The translations under genes were made by a program, and so were the position numbers. This document shows positions 25,101 to 32,229 of a DNA stretch of 64,000 bases, one piece after another (position 1 is the stretch's first letter; each line of letters opens with the position of its first letter). The notes under the pieces were generated by a model. The model saw only the letters and a program-made list of their open reading frames with translations. It made no database searches and was not told the origin of the DNA. The DNA is from an uncultured Eubacteriales bacterium (GTDB lineage Bacteria; Bacillota; Clostridia; Christensenellales; Borkfalkiaceae). The stretch covers positions 62,001 through 126,000 of the forward strand of contig CAJLRM010000005.1 in NCBI GenBank assembly GCA_905209085.1, written 5' to 3'.

Positions 25101-25479
25101 GTTCCAAGAGTTCGACCTTGCCTTCCACCGTTTCGAGCTTGGAAAGAACGTCGTCGGTCAGAACGGAGGAGAGCGATTCGTAAATCATCTGGTTCTGCTG
25201 ATAGCCGTATTTCAGCTCGCGAACCATCGACTGCACGGTCTGCGCATTCGTTTCCGTGGCGGAGTTGGTTTCTTTTTGAACGGACTGATACAGCGAGCTG
25301 GCTTGCAGCGCGTTGTATTTGAGTTCGTTCATCAACTCTTTTTTCATCTTTTGCAGATCGTACGCGATGCCGTTATACAGTCCCTCGATCATAAGGGCCG
25401 TTTCATTCCCCCGCGGCGGTACGTTCGCATAAGCGTAAGAAGGAGCTTGTTTCTGATTGTTGTTGCCGTAATCCGTCAT
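22147..25479 (-). CDS. Large acidic repeat protein of unknown function (19-residue DY repeats)
   Basis: A 1110-residue protein not assigned to any family I know. Residues 1 to about 150 are helical and coiled-coil-like (LQKMKKELMNELKYNALQAS...). Residues about 150-770 hold some 24 units built on (I/V/L/M)DY(D/A)xxAxxxAxxxPxPE; the tightest run (coding near 23940-24290) is six or seven units of exactly 19 residues. A variant unit, YDVVVDEDGAKxIAxxVA, occurs about three times. A Glu/Ala/Thr-rich linker of about 150 residues follows, then a globular C-terminus of about 180 residues (LVDADTGLVIRLKRSFTAKMKQSD...). No signal peptide or membrane segment, so cytoplasmic. ATG 25479 has GAGGTG four bases upstream. 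Confidence 0.85.
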   Translation of the reverse strand: MTDYGNNNQKQAPSYAYANVPPRGNETALMIEGLYNGIAYDLQKMKKELMNELKYNALQASSLYQSVQKETNSATETNAQTVQSMVRELKYGYQQNQMIYESLSSVLTDDVLSKLETVEGKVELLEQIDRALAEIKDKLDELVSRPEPDYDSIAETVKEKVVEALPVQEEIDYDKITESVTEKTESSLVAHNKEILDAVAAIPVAENVDYARIVEEVSEKVLEKLRDSLPKEAESEAAGEVSAAIDYDRIIYGAAEKVVESLPYPEKVDYRRIDENFLKAAESVKAPALDEEALTANVAAAVAQSIAEMDTDALAEAVASKIVLPEARAEEIDYDKLSDMIIAKLPAPAQPETIDYDLLAETIIARMPAPVEPEPVDYDKLADAVVARMPEAIDYEKISETVAEKVPEPETLDYVVMAQQIAESMPQPEEMDYAAIAQQIAENMPEPEAMDYAEIAQRIAENMPQPEEMDCAVVARQIADNLPQPEAIDYAAMAQQIAENMPEPEAIDYVVMAQSIAERMPQPAEPVDYDRVYQAAKAAETIPDPVDYDRIAEIVEAKVSNEVDYDIVVDEEGKKDIAQGVAGALDYEELSDRVAEKVILPEVELPKPEEIDYDLLAEMVANKIVLPEIELPKAEEIDYDLLAEMVAQKVALPQIEPPTYDVVVDEDGAKSIAECVAAAIDFDTVTDKLAEKVKVPAPEIVLPEPEVLDYEALSDKVAEKIVLPQPEKTEIDYELLSGEVADKMNVPSFDILVDEEGAEKIADAVVEKMRGCCPAAQQTEEPAQTEEETAVEEPANATEEPVENAEEESKAETAEEVTETTEEVVSETPAEEESAPAEEVAVTEELAVEDAAPVEEPVEEPAEETAEEAEAPAEETASEEIAEEPSQEQTESVAAPEELLAEETKGEILSQSESTIETEIALTSAEAAMYEEVDDNLVDADTGLVIRLKRSFTAKMKQSDPAVKHYYSEVKNELTSYKKLNSNLSWHGDRFNFGRDSVAKLNICGKTLCFYLALDPNDPEYKATVYHQRDMSGQKAYENTPFMVKIKSDAGLKKALRLVGFLAEKLGTEKRENFEPVDYVEEFRHESTKQLLEEGLIKVTKEKKVVLDFN
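23940..24290 (-). repeat. Tandem 57-bp coding repeats
   Basis: Within the large repeat protein, consecutive 57-base units encode 19-residue blocks such as MDYAAIAQQIAENMPEPEA. Adjacent units differ at several codons, so the array is old enough to have diverged, or is under selection for variation. A homogeneous copy-number array would look more uniform. Confidence 0.8.
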
Positions 25480-25541
25480 ATTACACCTCAATTTATCTTG
25501 TTCGCTTGCGAAAAAAAATCGGATAAGCTTACATCGCTATC

Positions 25542-25570
25542 ATTTTACACCATTTCCGACGAAAAGTAAA
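25542..25570 (-). promoter_or_regulatory. Proximal sigma-A promoter of the repeat protein gene
   Basis: Minus strand -35 TTTACT (25565-25570), 17-base spacer, -10 TAAAAT (25542-25547). The leader to ATG 25479 is about 55 bases. Confidence 0.7.
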
Positions 25571-25860
25571 TACCCTTGGCGAAAATTTTTTCAGATTTTT
25601 TAATTTTTATCCGAAAAGAAATGCTTTTTGAATTTTCCGATACCTTTGCGCGCGCTTTGAAGATTTTTTCTCGCTTTATAAAAATATGCAATTTCTCTGC
25701 CGACGGACAGACCCCTTCCCCGCAGCGATGCTGCGGCTTATGTAAAGAGAATCGCCTTATTCCCCGAAAAAGAATCTGAAAATCGGAACGATATGCCATG
25801 TATCGGATGAGAGAAAAAACAAACGCCGCAAAAAGAAAGTCCGATACTTTTTTATTTCGC
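25560..25860 (-). ncRNA. Possible small RNA or long structured leader
   Basis: The transcript predicted from the promoter at 25866-25894 has no ribosome site followed by a credible reading frame and contains two stable hairpins. I do not recognise 6S, SRP, tmRNA or RNase P features in it. The remaining part of the gap, 25895-26109, has no promoter or gene that I can support. Confidence 0.35.
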
Positions 25861-25865
25861 TTCTC

Positions 25866-25894
25866 ATTATAGCACATCTTAAACTCTCGGTCAA
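25866..25894 (-). promoter_or_regulatory. Distal sigma-A promoter with a 380-base untranslated region
   Basis: Minus strand -35 TTGACC (25889-25894), 17-base spacer, -10 TATAAT (25866-25871). No convincing gene begins within the 320 bases before the proximal promoter. The transcript would start near 25859 and carry an 8-base-pair hairpin (25840-25847 with 25800-25807) and a second GC-rich hairpin near 25725-25741. It is either a long leader of the repeat-protein gene or a small RNA. Confidence 0.7.
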
Positions 25895-26109
25895 GGGTTT
25901 TGAGAAAAATTCTGCCCGCAAAGCATAAAAATTTGCTAAAAAATTACAACCATGTACTCGATCAAGCTTCTTTTTTTCCTTTTCTCTCTCTTTTCCCGCC
26001 GACAAAAAGAACTTTCCCCTGCGCCGATTAAAAAAACGGGAAAGGGCACAGCCGCCGTTTGCCGACGTGCTGCGCCCCTCTTTACTTTCATTGCGCGCGG
26101 AAGCCTCCG

Positions 26110-26277
26110 TCACGCTTGCCCGTGATGCTCCGCATCGAGATGAGGAGCGTTATGGCGCCCCTCCGCGATCTCTCTGTAACCTTTCACGGGAGTTTCGTCC
26201 TTTAATGCCATGACGTATTCCGCATATTGTTCTTCCGTCATCTTAGGTACTTTTCCGTTTTTTGAAGATTTGCTCAT
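26110..26277 (-). CDS. Small 55-residue protein downstream of spoIVA
   Basis: Starts MSKSSKNGKVPKMTEEQYAEYVMALKDET and ends rich in His (NAPHLDAEHHGQA). GGAG lies 8 bases before ATG 26277. It begins 67 bases after the spoIVA stop codon, and the gap contains GCATA and GGATATACT, which resemble a forespore sigma-factor promoter but with a 14-base spacer. No family recognised. It may be a small spore protein cotranscribed with, or following, spoIVA. Confidence 0.6.
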   Translation of the reverse strand: MSKSSKNGKVPKMTEEQYAEYVMALKDETPVKGYREIAEGRHNAPHLDAEHHGQA

Positions 26278-26344
26278 AACAGTTTCTCCGAAAAATGAAT
26301 TTAAGAGAAGTATATCCCCTTTTTCGGATTTTATGCGCTTTGCG

Positions 26345-27814
26345 TTAAAGAAGGATGCAGATGACCCCGCCCCTGCCTTCGTTGACGATGCGTGTGATCG
26401 TCCTGCGCATTTTTTTGCGGATATCGGGCGGCATCGCTTCGATCTTTCCCGCAAGACCTTCGTTGACGAGGTCTTTAAGCGTCTTGCCAAAAATGTTCGT
26501 ATCCCATACCTTATCCGTATGTTCCTCGTAATCGGCAAGAATTTCCCTGACGAAATCCTCTCCCTGCTGCTGAGTGCCGATGATGGGATTGACCTCCCCC
26601 GTCACCTCTACCTTTACGATGTGATAGCTGGGCGCGGTCGCCTTGAAATTGACGCCGTAACCCGATCCTTTTTTGATCAGCTTAGGCTGTTCGAGCGTCA
26701 TGTCCTCGGTGCTGGGAGCCACCATGCCGTAACCGTTCGCCTCCGCTTCCGCGAACGCTTCCTTGATCTTATCGTAATTGCGCTTGGCTTCGGCAAGGGA
26801 TTTCACATAGCGCATCAGGCAGAAATCGTCCGCGATGCTCTCCCCGCATTCCTCGCTCAACACCTCGTAGAAAAGTCCTTCCTTGGCGTCAATGCGAAGT
26901 TCCGCCTTGCCTTTGCCGAGTTCCATGGCGATATTGTCGGGATTGATAAACTTGTCGTCCTCTCCGAAGAGATTTTCGAGCGTCAGGCAGTCCTTCATCT
27001 TCACGAGCGCGGGCGCCGCCTTTTTGAGCTTCGACAGGACGGCGGATACCGTCTTGCTGCTTTCGGGCAAGGATTGTATCCACTTGGGAAGTTTGATGTC
27101 GATGCCCGTCACGGGGAACTCGAAGAGCACTTTCTGCATAATTTCGAGGATCTCCTGCTCGGTGAGCTGCTCGGCGTTGACGGCGAGCACGGGAACAGCG
27201 TACTTATCCTCCAAAGACGCGCGGAGCGTTTCCTGCGTTTCGGGCTGACGGCAGTTGAGGAGAATGACGAACGGCTTGCCGATCTCTTTGAGCTGGGCGG
27301 CGGCGTGTTCCTCCGCCGCGACGTAAGCGGAACGGGGAATGTCCGTAATGCTGCCGTCCGTCGTCATGAGGATGCCGATGGTGGAATGTTCCCTGATGAC
27401 CTTTTCCGTTCCCAGCTTCGCCGCTTTTTCAAAGGGCATGGCCTGATCGCTCCAAGGCGTCTTGATAAGGCGGGGCGAGCCGTCCTCTTCGAAACCGCCC
27501 GCGCCCTCTACGGCAAAGCCTACGCAGTCCACCAGACGGACGGACGCCTCAGCGCCCTCCCGAATGGAGATCTTCGCAGCCTGCGCAGGAACGAATTTCG
27601 GCTCCGTCGTCATCACCGTGCGCCCCGCCGCGGACTGAGGCAGTTCGTCCGTCATCACCGCCCGCGTCGAATCTTCGGCGGAGGGAATGACAAGCTCTTC
27701 CATGAACCGTTTGATAAAGGTGGATTTTCCCGTCCGTACCGGTCCCACCACACCGATGTAAATATCGCCGTTCGTACGGCTTGCAATGTCTTCGTAAACG
27801 CTGTAATTTTCCAT
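26345..27814 (-). CDS. spoIVA: Stage IV sporulation protein A
   Basis: A 489-residue ATPase that forms the basement layer of the spore coat around the forespore. The start MENYSVYEDIASRTNGDIYIG, Walker A GPVRTGKST (24-32), the sensor region DELPQSAAGRTVMTTEPKFVP, and the conserved C-terminus ending RIVNEGRGGVICILL are all present; length matches Bacillus (492). The frame extends 20 codons upstream, but GGAGG sits 5 bases before ATG 27814. A sigma-E-like promoter precedes it. This gene shows that the organism, or a recent ancestor, forms endospores. Confidence 0.98.
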   Translation of the reverse strand: MENYSVYEDIASRTNGDIYIGVVGPVRTGKSTFIKRFMEELVIPSAEDSTRAVMTDELPQSAAGRTVMTTEPKFVPAQAAKISIREGAEASVRLVDCVGFAVEGAGGFEEDGSPRLIKTPWSDQAMPFEKAAKLGTEKVIREHSTIGILMTTDGSITDIPRSAYVAAEEHAAAQLKEIGKPFVILLNCRQPETQETLRASLEDKYAVPVLAVNAEQLTEQEILEIMQKVLFEFPVTGIDIKLPKWIQSLPESSKTVSAVLSKLKKAAPALVKMKDCLTLENLFGEDDKFINPDNIAMELGKGKAELRIDAKEGLFYEVLSEECGESIADDFCLMRYVKSLAEAKRNYDKIKEAFAEAEANGYGMVAPSTEDMTLEQPKLIKKGSGYGVNFKATAPSYHIVKVEVTGEVNPIIGTQQQGEDFVREILADYEEHTDKVWDTNIFGKTLKDLVNEGLAGKIEAMPPDIRKKMRRTITRIVNEGRGGVICILL

Positions 27815-27886
27815 ACCGACCTCCAACCGTGTTTTGCGGCGCCTTGCGTTTTCGCAAAAAATCTCCGCTTTCAAACGTTACGGTTT

Positions 27887-27915
27887 AATATATGCGGAGA
27901 TACGTCGGTTTATGA
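27887..27915 (-). promoter_or_regulatory. Candidate sigma-E promoter of spoIVA
   Basis: Minus strand TCATAAA (27909-27915), 14-base spacer, CATATATT (27887-27894). This matches the sigma-E pattern (-35 about KMATATT, -10 CATACAnT) well, and spoIVA is a known sigma-E gene in Bacillus. An 8-base inverted repeat (27861-27868 with 27894-27901) overlaps the -10. Confidence 0.6.
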
Positions 27916-27960
27916 AGCAATTTTATCCGCGTTTTTTTATTTTGTCCAAAAGCCGCCTTT

Positions 27961-28800
27961 TCAGCTCTTGGGAAGCTCCTTTTCAAAGCCGAATCCCTCT
28001 TTTAGAGAGGCGTCCTCTATGGTGCGGTAATCCCTGTCGTCCGAAAAATCCCTCGGTTCGTTATATTCCCCGCCGAGCGCTTCTACGGCGTATTTGAGTT
28101 CCTGAAATTCCACGAACCCGATCTCCCTGTCCTCTATCTTTTTAAGAAGATACGGAAGCGCGCGCTCGTCGCCGTAAGCGGCGAGATAGGAAGCGTGCAT
28201 GGGCACCCGGCTGCCGTCTGAGAGAAACTCGTCGAGCAGGATATGAAAGATCTCCTCGCTGCGCGTTTTGGCGCGGGAGAGAATTTCCAGCATATACTCC
28301 TTCGCCCTGCCCTCTTTATAATAAGCGAGCGCAGCTGCGAGCGCGGCGTCGGCGTTCTCTTTGAGCTTTTCGACCGCGGCGTCGCGGATGTCCTCGTCGA
28401 ACTTCTCCTCCGTAATGATAGAGAAATAATCGGGAAACGCCCGTGCGTCCGCGCCGATGAGATTGAGTGCGTAAGACACCGTTTCCCCGTCCCCTTCGCG
28501 GAGCAGGGGCAGAAGGGCGTCGATGCAGTTTCTTTCTTCTATTTCCGAGCAGAGGAAGTCGGGCACGGGAACCTTTTGCGCAAGATGCGCCGCGAACGTT
28601 TCCGTCAATTCCCCGTCCGTCATCTTCGCATAGTATTCTTTCGGCGTCGCTTTGATTTTGGCGACGTAAGTGTCCCCGAACTTCTTATACAGTTTGGGAA
28701 TGATGTTTTCCCATTGCTTTTCGGTGTATTTTCCCTTGTTTTCTTCCATGTACTGTGCGAGCTTTTCGTCGAAAAGCCCGTCGAGGTCGACAGGTTTCAT
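27961..28800 (-). CDS. HEAT-like helical repeat protein, unknown function
   Basis: A 279-residue acidic, mostly helical protein. Sections such as IDALLPLLREGDGETVSYALNLIGADA, IRDAAVEKLKENADAALAAALAYY and SYLAAYGDERALPYLLKKIEDREIGFVEFQELKYAVEALGGE look like HEAT/PBS-lyase repeats used for protein binding. The N-terminus (LFDEKLAQYMEENKGKYTEKQWENIIPKLYKKFGDTYV) is typical of uncharacterised Clostridia proteins. It follows the TPR gene by 34 bases and ends the methyltransferase-Hsp33-TPR operon. Confidence 0.75.
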   Translation of the reverse strand: MKPVDLDGLFDEKLAQYMEENKGKYTEKQWENIIPKLYKKFGDTYVAKIKATPKEYYAKMTDGELTETFAAHLAQKVPVPDFLCSEIEERNCIDALLPLLREGDGETVSYALNLIGADARAFPDYFSIITEEKFDEDIRDAAVEKLKENADAALAAALAYYKEGRAKEYMLEILSRAKTRSEEIFHILLDEFLSDGSRVPMHASYLAAYGDERALPYLLKKIEDREIGFVEFQELKYAVEALGGEYNEPRDFSDDRDYRTIEDASLKEGFGFEKELPKS

Positions 28801-28834
28801 TTGTTTTTCTCCTTTCCTTGGCGCGGATTCCGTT

Positions 28835-30532
28835 TTATTTTGAGAGGGCGGCGGCCATGATCCGATCTACGTTTTCCGCCTTGGCGTCGAACGCGGGCGC
28901 TGCCGCCTTGGAATTTTTGCCGACTTCTTTCAAACCGCTCAACAGATAGACGGCGCAGGCGAGGTCGTCGGAATTATCGATGAGTTCCCAGCAATCTTTC
29001 TTTTGAAATACCTCGTACACGAATTCCGTCATATCGTGTATTTTCTTTCCGTAAACGTCGTTTATGACGGTGAATTTCGATGCGGCTTTCGCATATGCCT
29101 CCACGAACTTTTTATGCTGCCGCCGCCCTATCTTCACCCGCAGCATATGGATATCCCGGTATATATTGCAAATGACCACCCCGAAGCCGTTTTCCTCGTT
29201 GCGCATATACAGAAGGCGCAGCAATTCTATTTTGAGTAAGTCCGACACCTCGCAGTCCAAAAGGATGCCGCGCAGGAAATCGTCGGCACGGGCGTGCTCT
29301 CCCACGACGATGGCGAGATATTGAAGATCGTGTTCCATGCCGTCCATTTCGTCGAAGCACCAACGGAAATACCCTTCCCGCAGGGCGAGCGTACCGAAGA
29401 GTTCCGCGTTCGCCCGCGGATATTTCCCGATCTTGATCAGCGTCCGGCAGCGATTGGCTCTCTCGTCCTGCGGCACACGATAAAAGTAAGTGGGCTCCGG
29501 CTTGGGCATAAATTCGGGATTGTCTTCGTAACGGCGCATCGCTTTGAGATAGTATTCCGCCACCGCCGCGTCGGGGTAGATCGTACACAGCTTTTCCATC
29601 GTATCGATGGCGAGGGGCGTATCCCCGCTTTTATATGCCGCGACTCCTTTAAAATACAGCATATTCCCGTCATAGGGAATGATTTTTTCCAATTCGCAGA
29701 ACTTTTCCAGCGCCTGTCTATGCAGGTTGTTTTCGCAGCAGACGGTGGCGATTTTATAGATCTCGTCGGGCGTTACGTCCTTGAATTCGATCAGTCTGAG
29801 CGCCAATTCCCGACTCTCTTTCGTCCTGCCCTGTTCGGTATACACCGCCGCGAGCGTGGAGAGCGCTTGGACATTGTAAGGATTTTCCTCCGTCAGTTCC
29901 AGACAGATTTTTTCCGCTTCCTCGGAACGTTCGGAAAGAAGATAGGCCACCGCCTGCATCTCCCTCGCCCTTTCGTAGTCCGCAGAGCCTTTTTCCACGC
30001 GGGAGAGCAGGGAAATCGCCTTTTTGCAGTCGCCGTTTTTGAGCGCGCGGGCGCCCGCCTCCGTTTCCTTGGAATAATCCGCGAAACGGGGCGGGTAGAC
30101 GAAACGAAAATTGCTGCTTTTGTCCTGCGCGAACGTTTCCGCTATCTCCGCCTTGCTCTCTTCCGTCAGCTCGTCGTCGGCGTCTATCATTTTATTATAG
30201 TAAAAGGCGGACTGCGCCTCGTTGCCCATATTGAGATAATTTACCGCCAGTCCCTCGTAAATATCGGGGAGATCTTCTCCCGAGCAATTGTCCATGAAAC
30301 GGAACCAGCAATTGACGGCGGAAGAATAGAGTTCCATGTTTTCGTAAATGTCCGAAAGCATGGTATAGATGTCCCCGTCCCCGCCGTACAGGGACATTTC
30401 CTTGTATGTGAAACGAAGGGCGGAGAGATAATTCCCTTCGTCGTAATATTTTTCCGCCCGTTCGCGCAGGCGGCGTCGGCTGAAATCGATTTTCAGCACC
30501 TTTTGTTCTCTCTTTGCCTTCTGTTCTCTCAT
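28835..30532 (-). CDS. Tetratricopeptide repeat protein
   Basis: A 565-residue cytoplasmic protein with a basic N-terminal 30 residues, then TPR-like helix pairs: AEKYYDEGNYLSALRFTYKEMSLY, NPYNVQALSTLAAVYTEQGRTKESRELALRLIEF, and GNMLYFKGVAAYKSGDTPLAIDTMEKLCTIYPDAAVAEYYL. TPR proteins are scaffolds; no enzyme domain is visible. An earlier ATG at 30565 abuts the hslO stop codon, but GGGAG 5 bases before ATG 30532 marks the likely start. Cotranscribed with Hsp33 and a HEAT-like protein, suggesting a protein-handling module. Confidence 0.85.
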   Translation of the reverse strand: MREQKAKREQKVLKIDFSRRRLRERAEKYYDEGNYLSALRFTYKEMSLYGGDGDIYTMLSDIYENMELYSSAVNCWFRFMDNCSGEDLPDIYEGLAVNYLNMGNEAQSAFYYNKMIDADDELTEESKAEIAETFAQDKSSNFRFVYPPRFADYSKETEAGARALKNGDCKKAISLLSRVEKGSADYERAREMQAVAYLLSERSEEAEKICLELTEENPYNVQALSTLAAVYTEQGRTKESRELALRLIEFKDVTPDEIYKIATVCCENNLHRQALEKFCELEKIIPYDGNMLYFKGVAAYKSGDTPLAIDTMEKLCTIYPDAAVAEYYLKAMRRYEDNPEFMPKPEPTYFYRVPQDERANRCRTLIKIGKYPRANAELFGTLALREGYFRWCFDEMDGMEHDLQYLAIVVGEHARADDFLRGILLDCEVSDLLKIELLRLLYMRNEENGFGVVICNIYRDIHMLRVKIGRRQHKKFVEAYAKAASKFTVINDVYGKKIHDMTEFVYEVFQKKDCWELIDNSDDLACAVYLLSGLKEVGKNSKAAAPAFDAKAENVDRIMAAALSK

Positions 30533-30565
30533 TACTACTCCCTTGCAATCCCCTTTTCCCCGCAT

Positions 30566-31429
30566 TTACGGAAACAATTTTTCCACATCCTCTTGCGTAA
30601 AACGATAATCCTTATTGCAATAATGGCAATGTACTTCGATTTTCCCGTCCGTTTTTAAAATATCTTCGAGCTGCGCTTTTCCCAAGGAAACGAGCACACC
30701 CGCCAGATATTCTTTCGAACAATGACATTTATATGCGGCTTCCCGCACGTTCAACAGCTCTTCTTTTGCCGAAAAATGGATTTCCGCGCATTTTTTAAGC
30801 CCCAGAGAGGAAATTTCCCCCGTTATTTTTTTGAGCCGCGCACGGGAAGGCAGCCGTTCCAAAGTTTCCGCGTCCGCAAACGGAAGCGGCTGCAAGACCG
30901 CCGCCCCCGCAAACGCGCAGGCGCCCGACTCGTCCAATCGTACCTCGGACGCGATATGCGTCGGCAATTGCTCGCTGACGCGATAGTATTCTTCAAACGC
31001 TTCGTCCACGCCGCCCGCAGCGGGAAACGCGCAGGCGCCCACGAAGGGACGGCTGTAACCGTTGTCGCGGACGATCGTCAGCGTTCCGCTCCTTCCCAGA
31101 CAGCGAAGCTCGGCTTCCTCGTCCGTTTCGCCCGCGACCGATGGCACGTGCGCATCTTCGATATAACCGCGCAGGTGCAGGGCGTAATCGCCCGAAACGC
31201 AAACGCCGCCGCCCGCGCCGTTCCCCTTGACGGATACCGAAACCTCCCCCGTCTTTTCTTTAAGGCAGGCGCTCATATACGTCATGACGGCAAGCGTCTT
31301 GCCCAGAAGGATGGCCGCGGGGCGGGAGAGCGCGTGCAGGCGGATCGCTTCGTTCACCGTCTGCGTGGCGTCGAGCAAAGTCAGAGAAATCTGCTCCCCG
31401 TAAATCAATGTCCTCAATACGTTTTTCAT
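30566..31429 (-). CDS. hslO: Redox-regulated chaperone Hsp33
   Basis: A 287-residue holdase chaperone activated by oxidation. The start VLRTLIYGEQISLTLLDAT and a central GVCVSGDYALHLRGYIED...GRSGTLTIVRD match the family, and the C-terminal zinc switch is complete: KCHCSKEYLAG followed by HCHYCNKDYRF (CxC and CxxC). It is 6 bases after the methyltransferase gene and directly abuts the TPR gene. It acts in the cytoplasm during oxidative or heat stress. Confidence 0.96.
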   Translation of the reverse strand: MKNVLRTLIYGEQISLTLLDATQTVNEAIRLHALSRPAAILLGKTLAVMTYMSACLKEKTGEVSVSVKGNGAGGGVCVSGDYALHLRGYIEDAHVPSVAGETDEEAELRCLGRSGTLTIVRDNGYSRPFVGACAFPAAGGVDEAFEEYYRVSEQLPTHIASEVRLDESGACAFAGAAVLQPLPFADAETLERLPSRARLKKITGEISSLGLKKCAEIHFSAKEELLNVREAAYKCHCSKEYLAGVLVSLGKAQLEDILKTDGKIEVHCHYCNKDYRFTQEDVEKLFP

Positions 31430-31435
31430 AATCCC

Positions 31436-32170
31436 TTACGCCTTTTTCGCTAAAAAACAGATGCGGTCGCTTTGGCTTTTCTCCTCGCCGAGATGTCCTT
31501 CCGCGCCGACGAGCTGAAAGCCGCAATCGGAAAGTGCGGCGCAAATTTCCGATTCTTCATATATATATTGTATATGCGTTTCGTCCCGACGCTCGAATAG
31601 GCCGTCGAACCGTTTGACAAAGAGCGTCACGTCCATGATCGCCCTGTCCCCTTCGACGTCGTTGAAGCTTAAATAGGTGACGTCGTCGCGGTCGTCCGCG
31701 CAAACAGTATTTGCAATCTTTTCGAGGAATTTGCGTTTGGAACTGATATCGAAAAGAAATATTCCGTTTTTATTTAACGCGCGGCGCACGTTTTTAAACG
31801 CCGACCGCAATTTTTCTTTGGGAATATAGTTGACGCAGTCGTTGATCGCCAGGGCAAAATCAAATTTTCGGGGAGAGGAGAAGCGCGAGATGTCTCCGAG
31901 GAGATACTCGCTCTTCACTCCTTCCCTTAACGCCGTTTCCTCCGCTTTATTCAGCATTTCGGCGGAAACGTCCAGCCCCGTCATCTCGTATCCTGCCCGC
32001 TGAAAGGCGCGGGTGAAACGCCCGCTGCCGCAGCCGATGTCCAGTCCCGAACGCAAGGGAAACCGCTTTAACTGCGAAAATAAATACTGCGACCAATTTT
32101 CATAGCCGCAGTCGTCGTTCAGATATTCGAACCATTCGGCAAGACACGTATATGCCGCCTTTTTTTCCAT
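31436..32170 (-). CDS. Class I SAM-dependent methyltransferase
   Basis: A 244-residue methyltransferase. Motif I is GLDIGCGSGRFTRAF, followed by MTGLDVSAEMLNKAEE, a DFALAINDCVNYI motif and a KNGIFLFDISSKRK strand, the order of the methyltransferase-11/25 group. GGAGG precedes the ATG. First gene of a four-gene operon with hslO, TPR and HEAT-like genes. Substrate cannot be assigned. Confidence 0.88.
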   Translation of the reverse strand: MEKKAAYTCLAEWFEYLNDDCGYENWSQYLFSQLKRFPLRSGLDIGCGSGRFTRAFQRAGYEMTGLDVSAEMLNKAEETALREGVKSEYLLGDISRFSSPRKFDFALAINDCVNYIPKEKLRSAFKNVRRALNKNGIFLFDISSKRKFLEKIANTVCADDRDDVTYLSFNDVEGDRAIMDVTLFVKRFDGLFERRDETHIQYIYEESEICAALSDCGFQLVGAEGHLGEEKSQSDRICFLAKKA

Positions 32171-32195
32171 GATATCCTCCCTCGAAGCAAGACGA

Positions 32196-32227
32196 CAAAA
32201 AGCCGGAGCGCTTTCGTCTGCCCGGCG
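32196..32227 (-). terminator. Candidate terminator of the membrane protein gene
   Basis: A short GCCGG/CCGGC stem (32222-32226 with 32202-32206) followed on the minus strand by TTTTTG. Short stem, long loop; moderate support only. Confidence 0.4.
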
Positions 32228-32229
32228 AT

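Noticed and set aside
23536..25569. A 677-residue plus-strand open frame opposite the repeat protein gene
   Set aside because: It is a mirror of the repetitive codons of the minus-strand gene, has strongly biased composition and no ribosome site.
25545..25877. A 110-residue frame upstream of the repeat protein
   Set aside because: Its start codon overlaps the -10 of the promoter that would transcribe it, and there is no ribosome site.
25757..26113. A 118-residue minus-strand frame after the small spoIVA-linked gene
   Set aside because: GTG start without ribosome site, low-complexity Lys/Arg/Phe-rich sequence, and a promoter runs through its 3' part.
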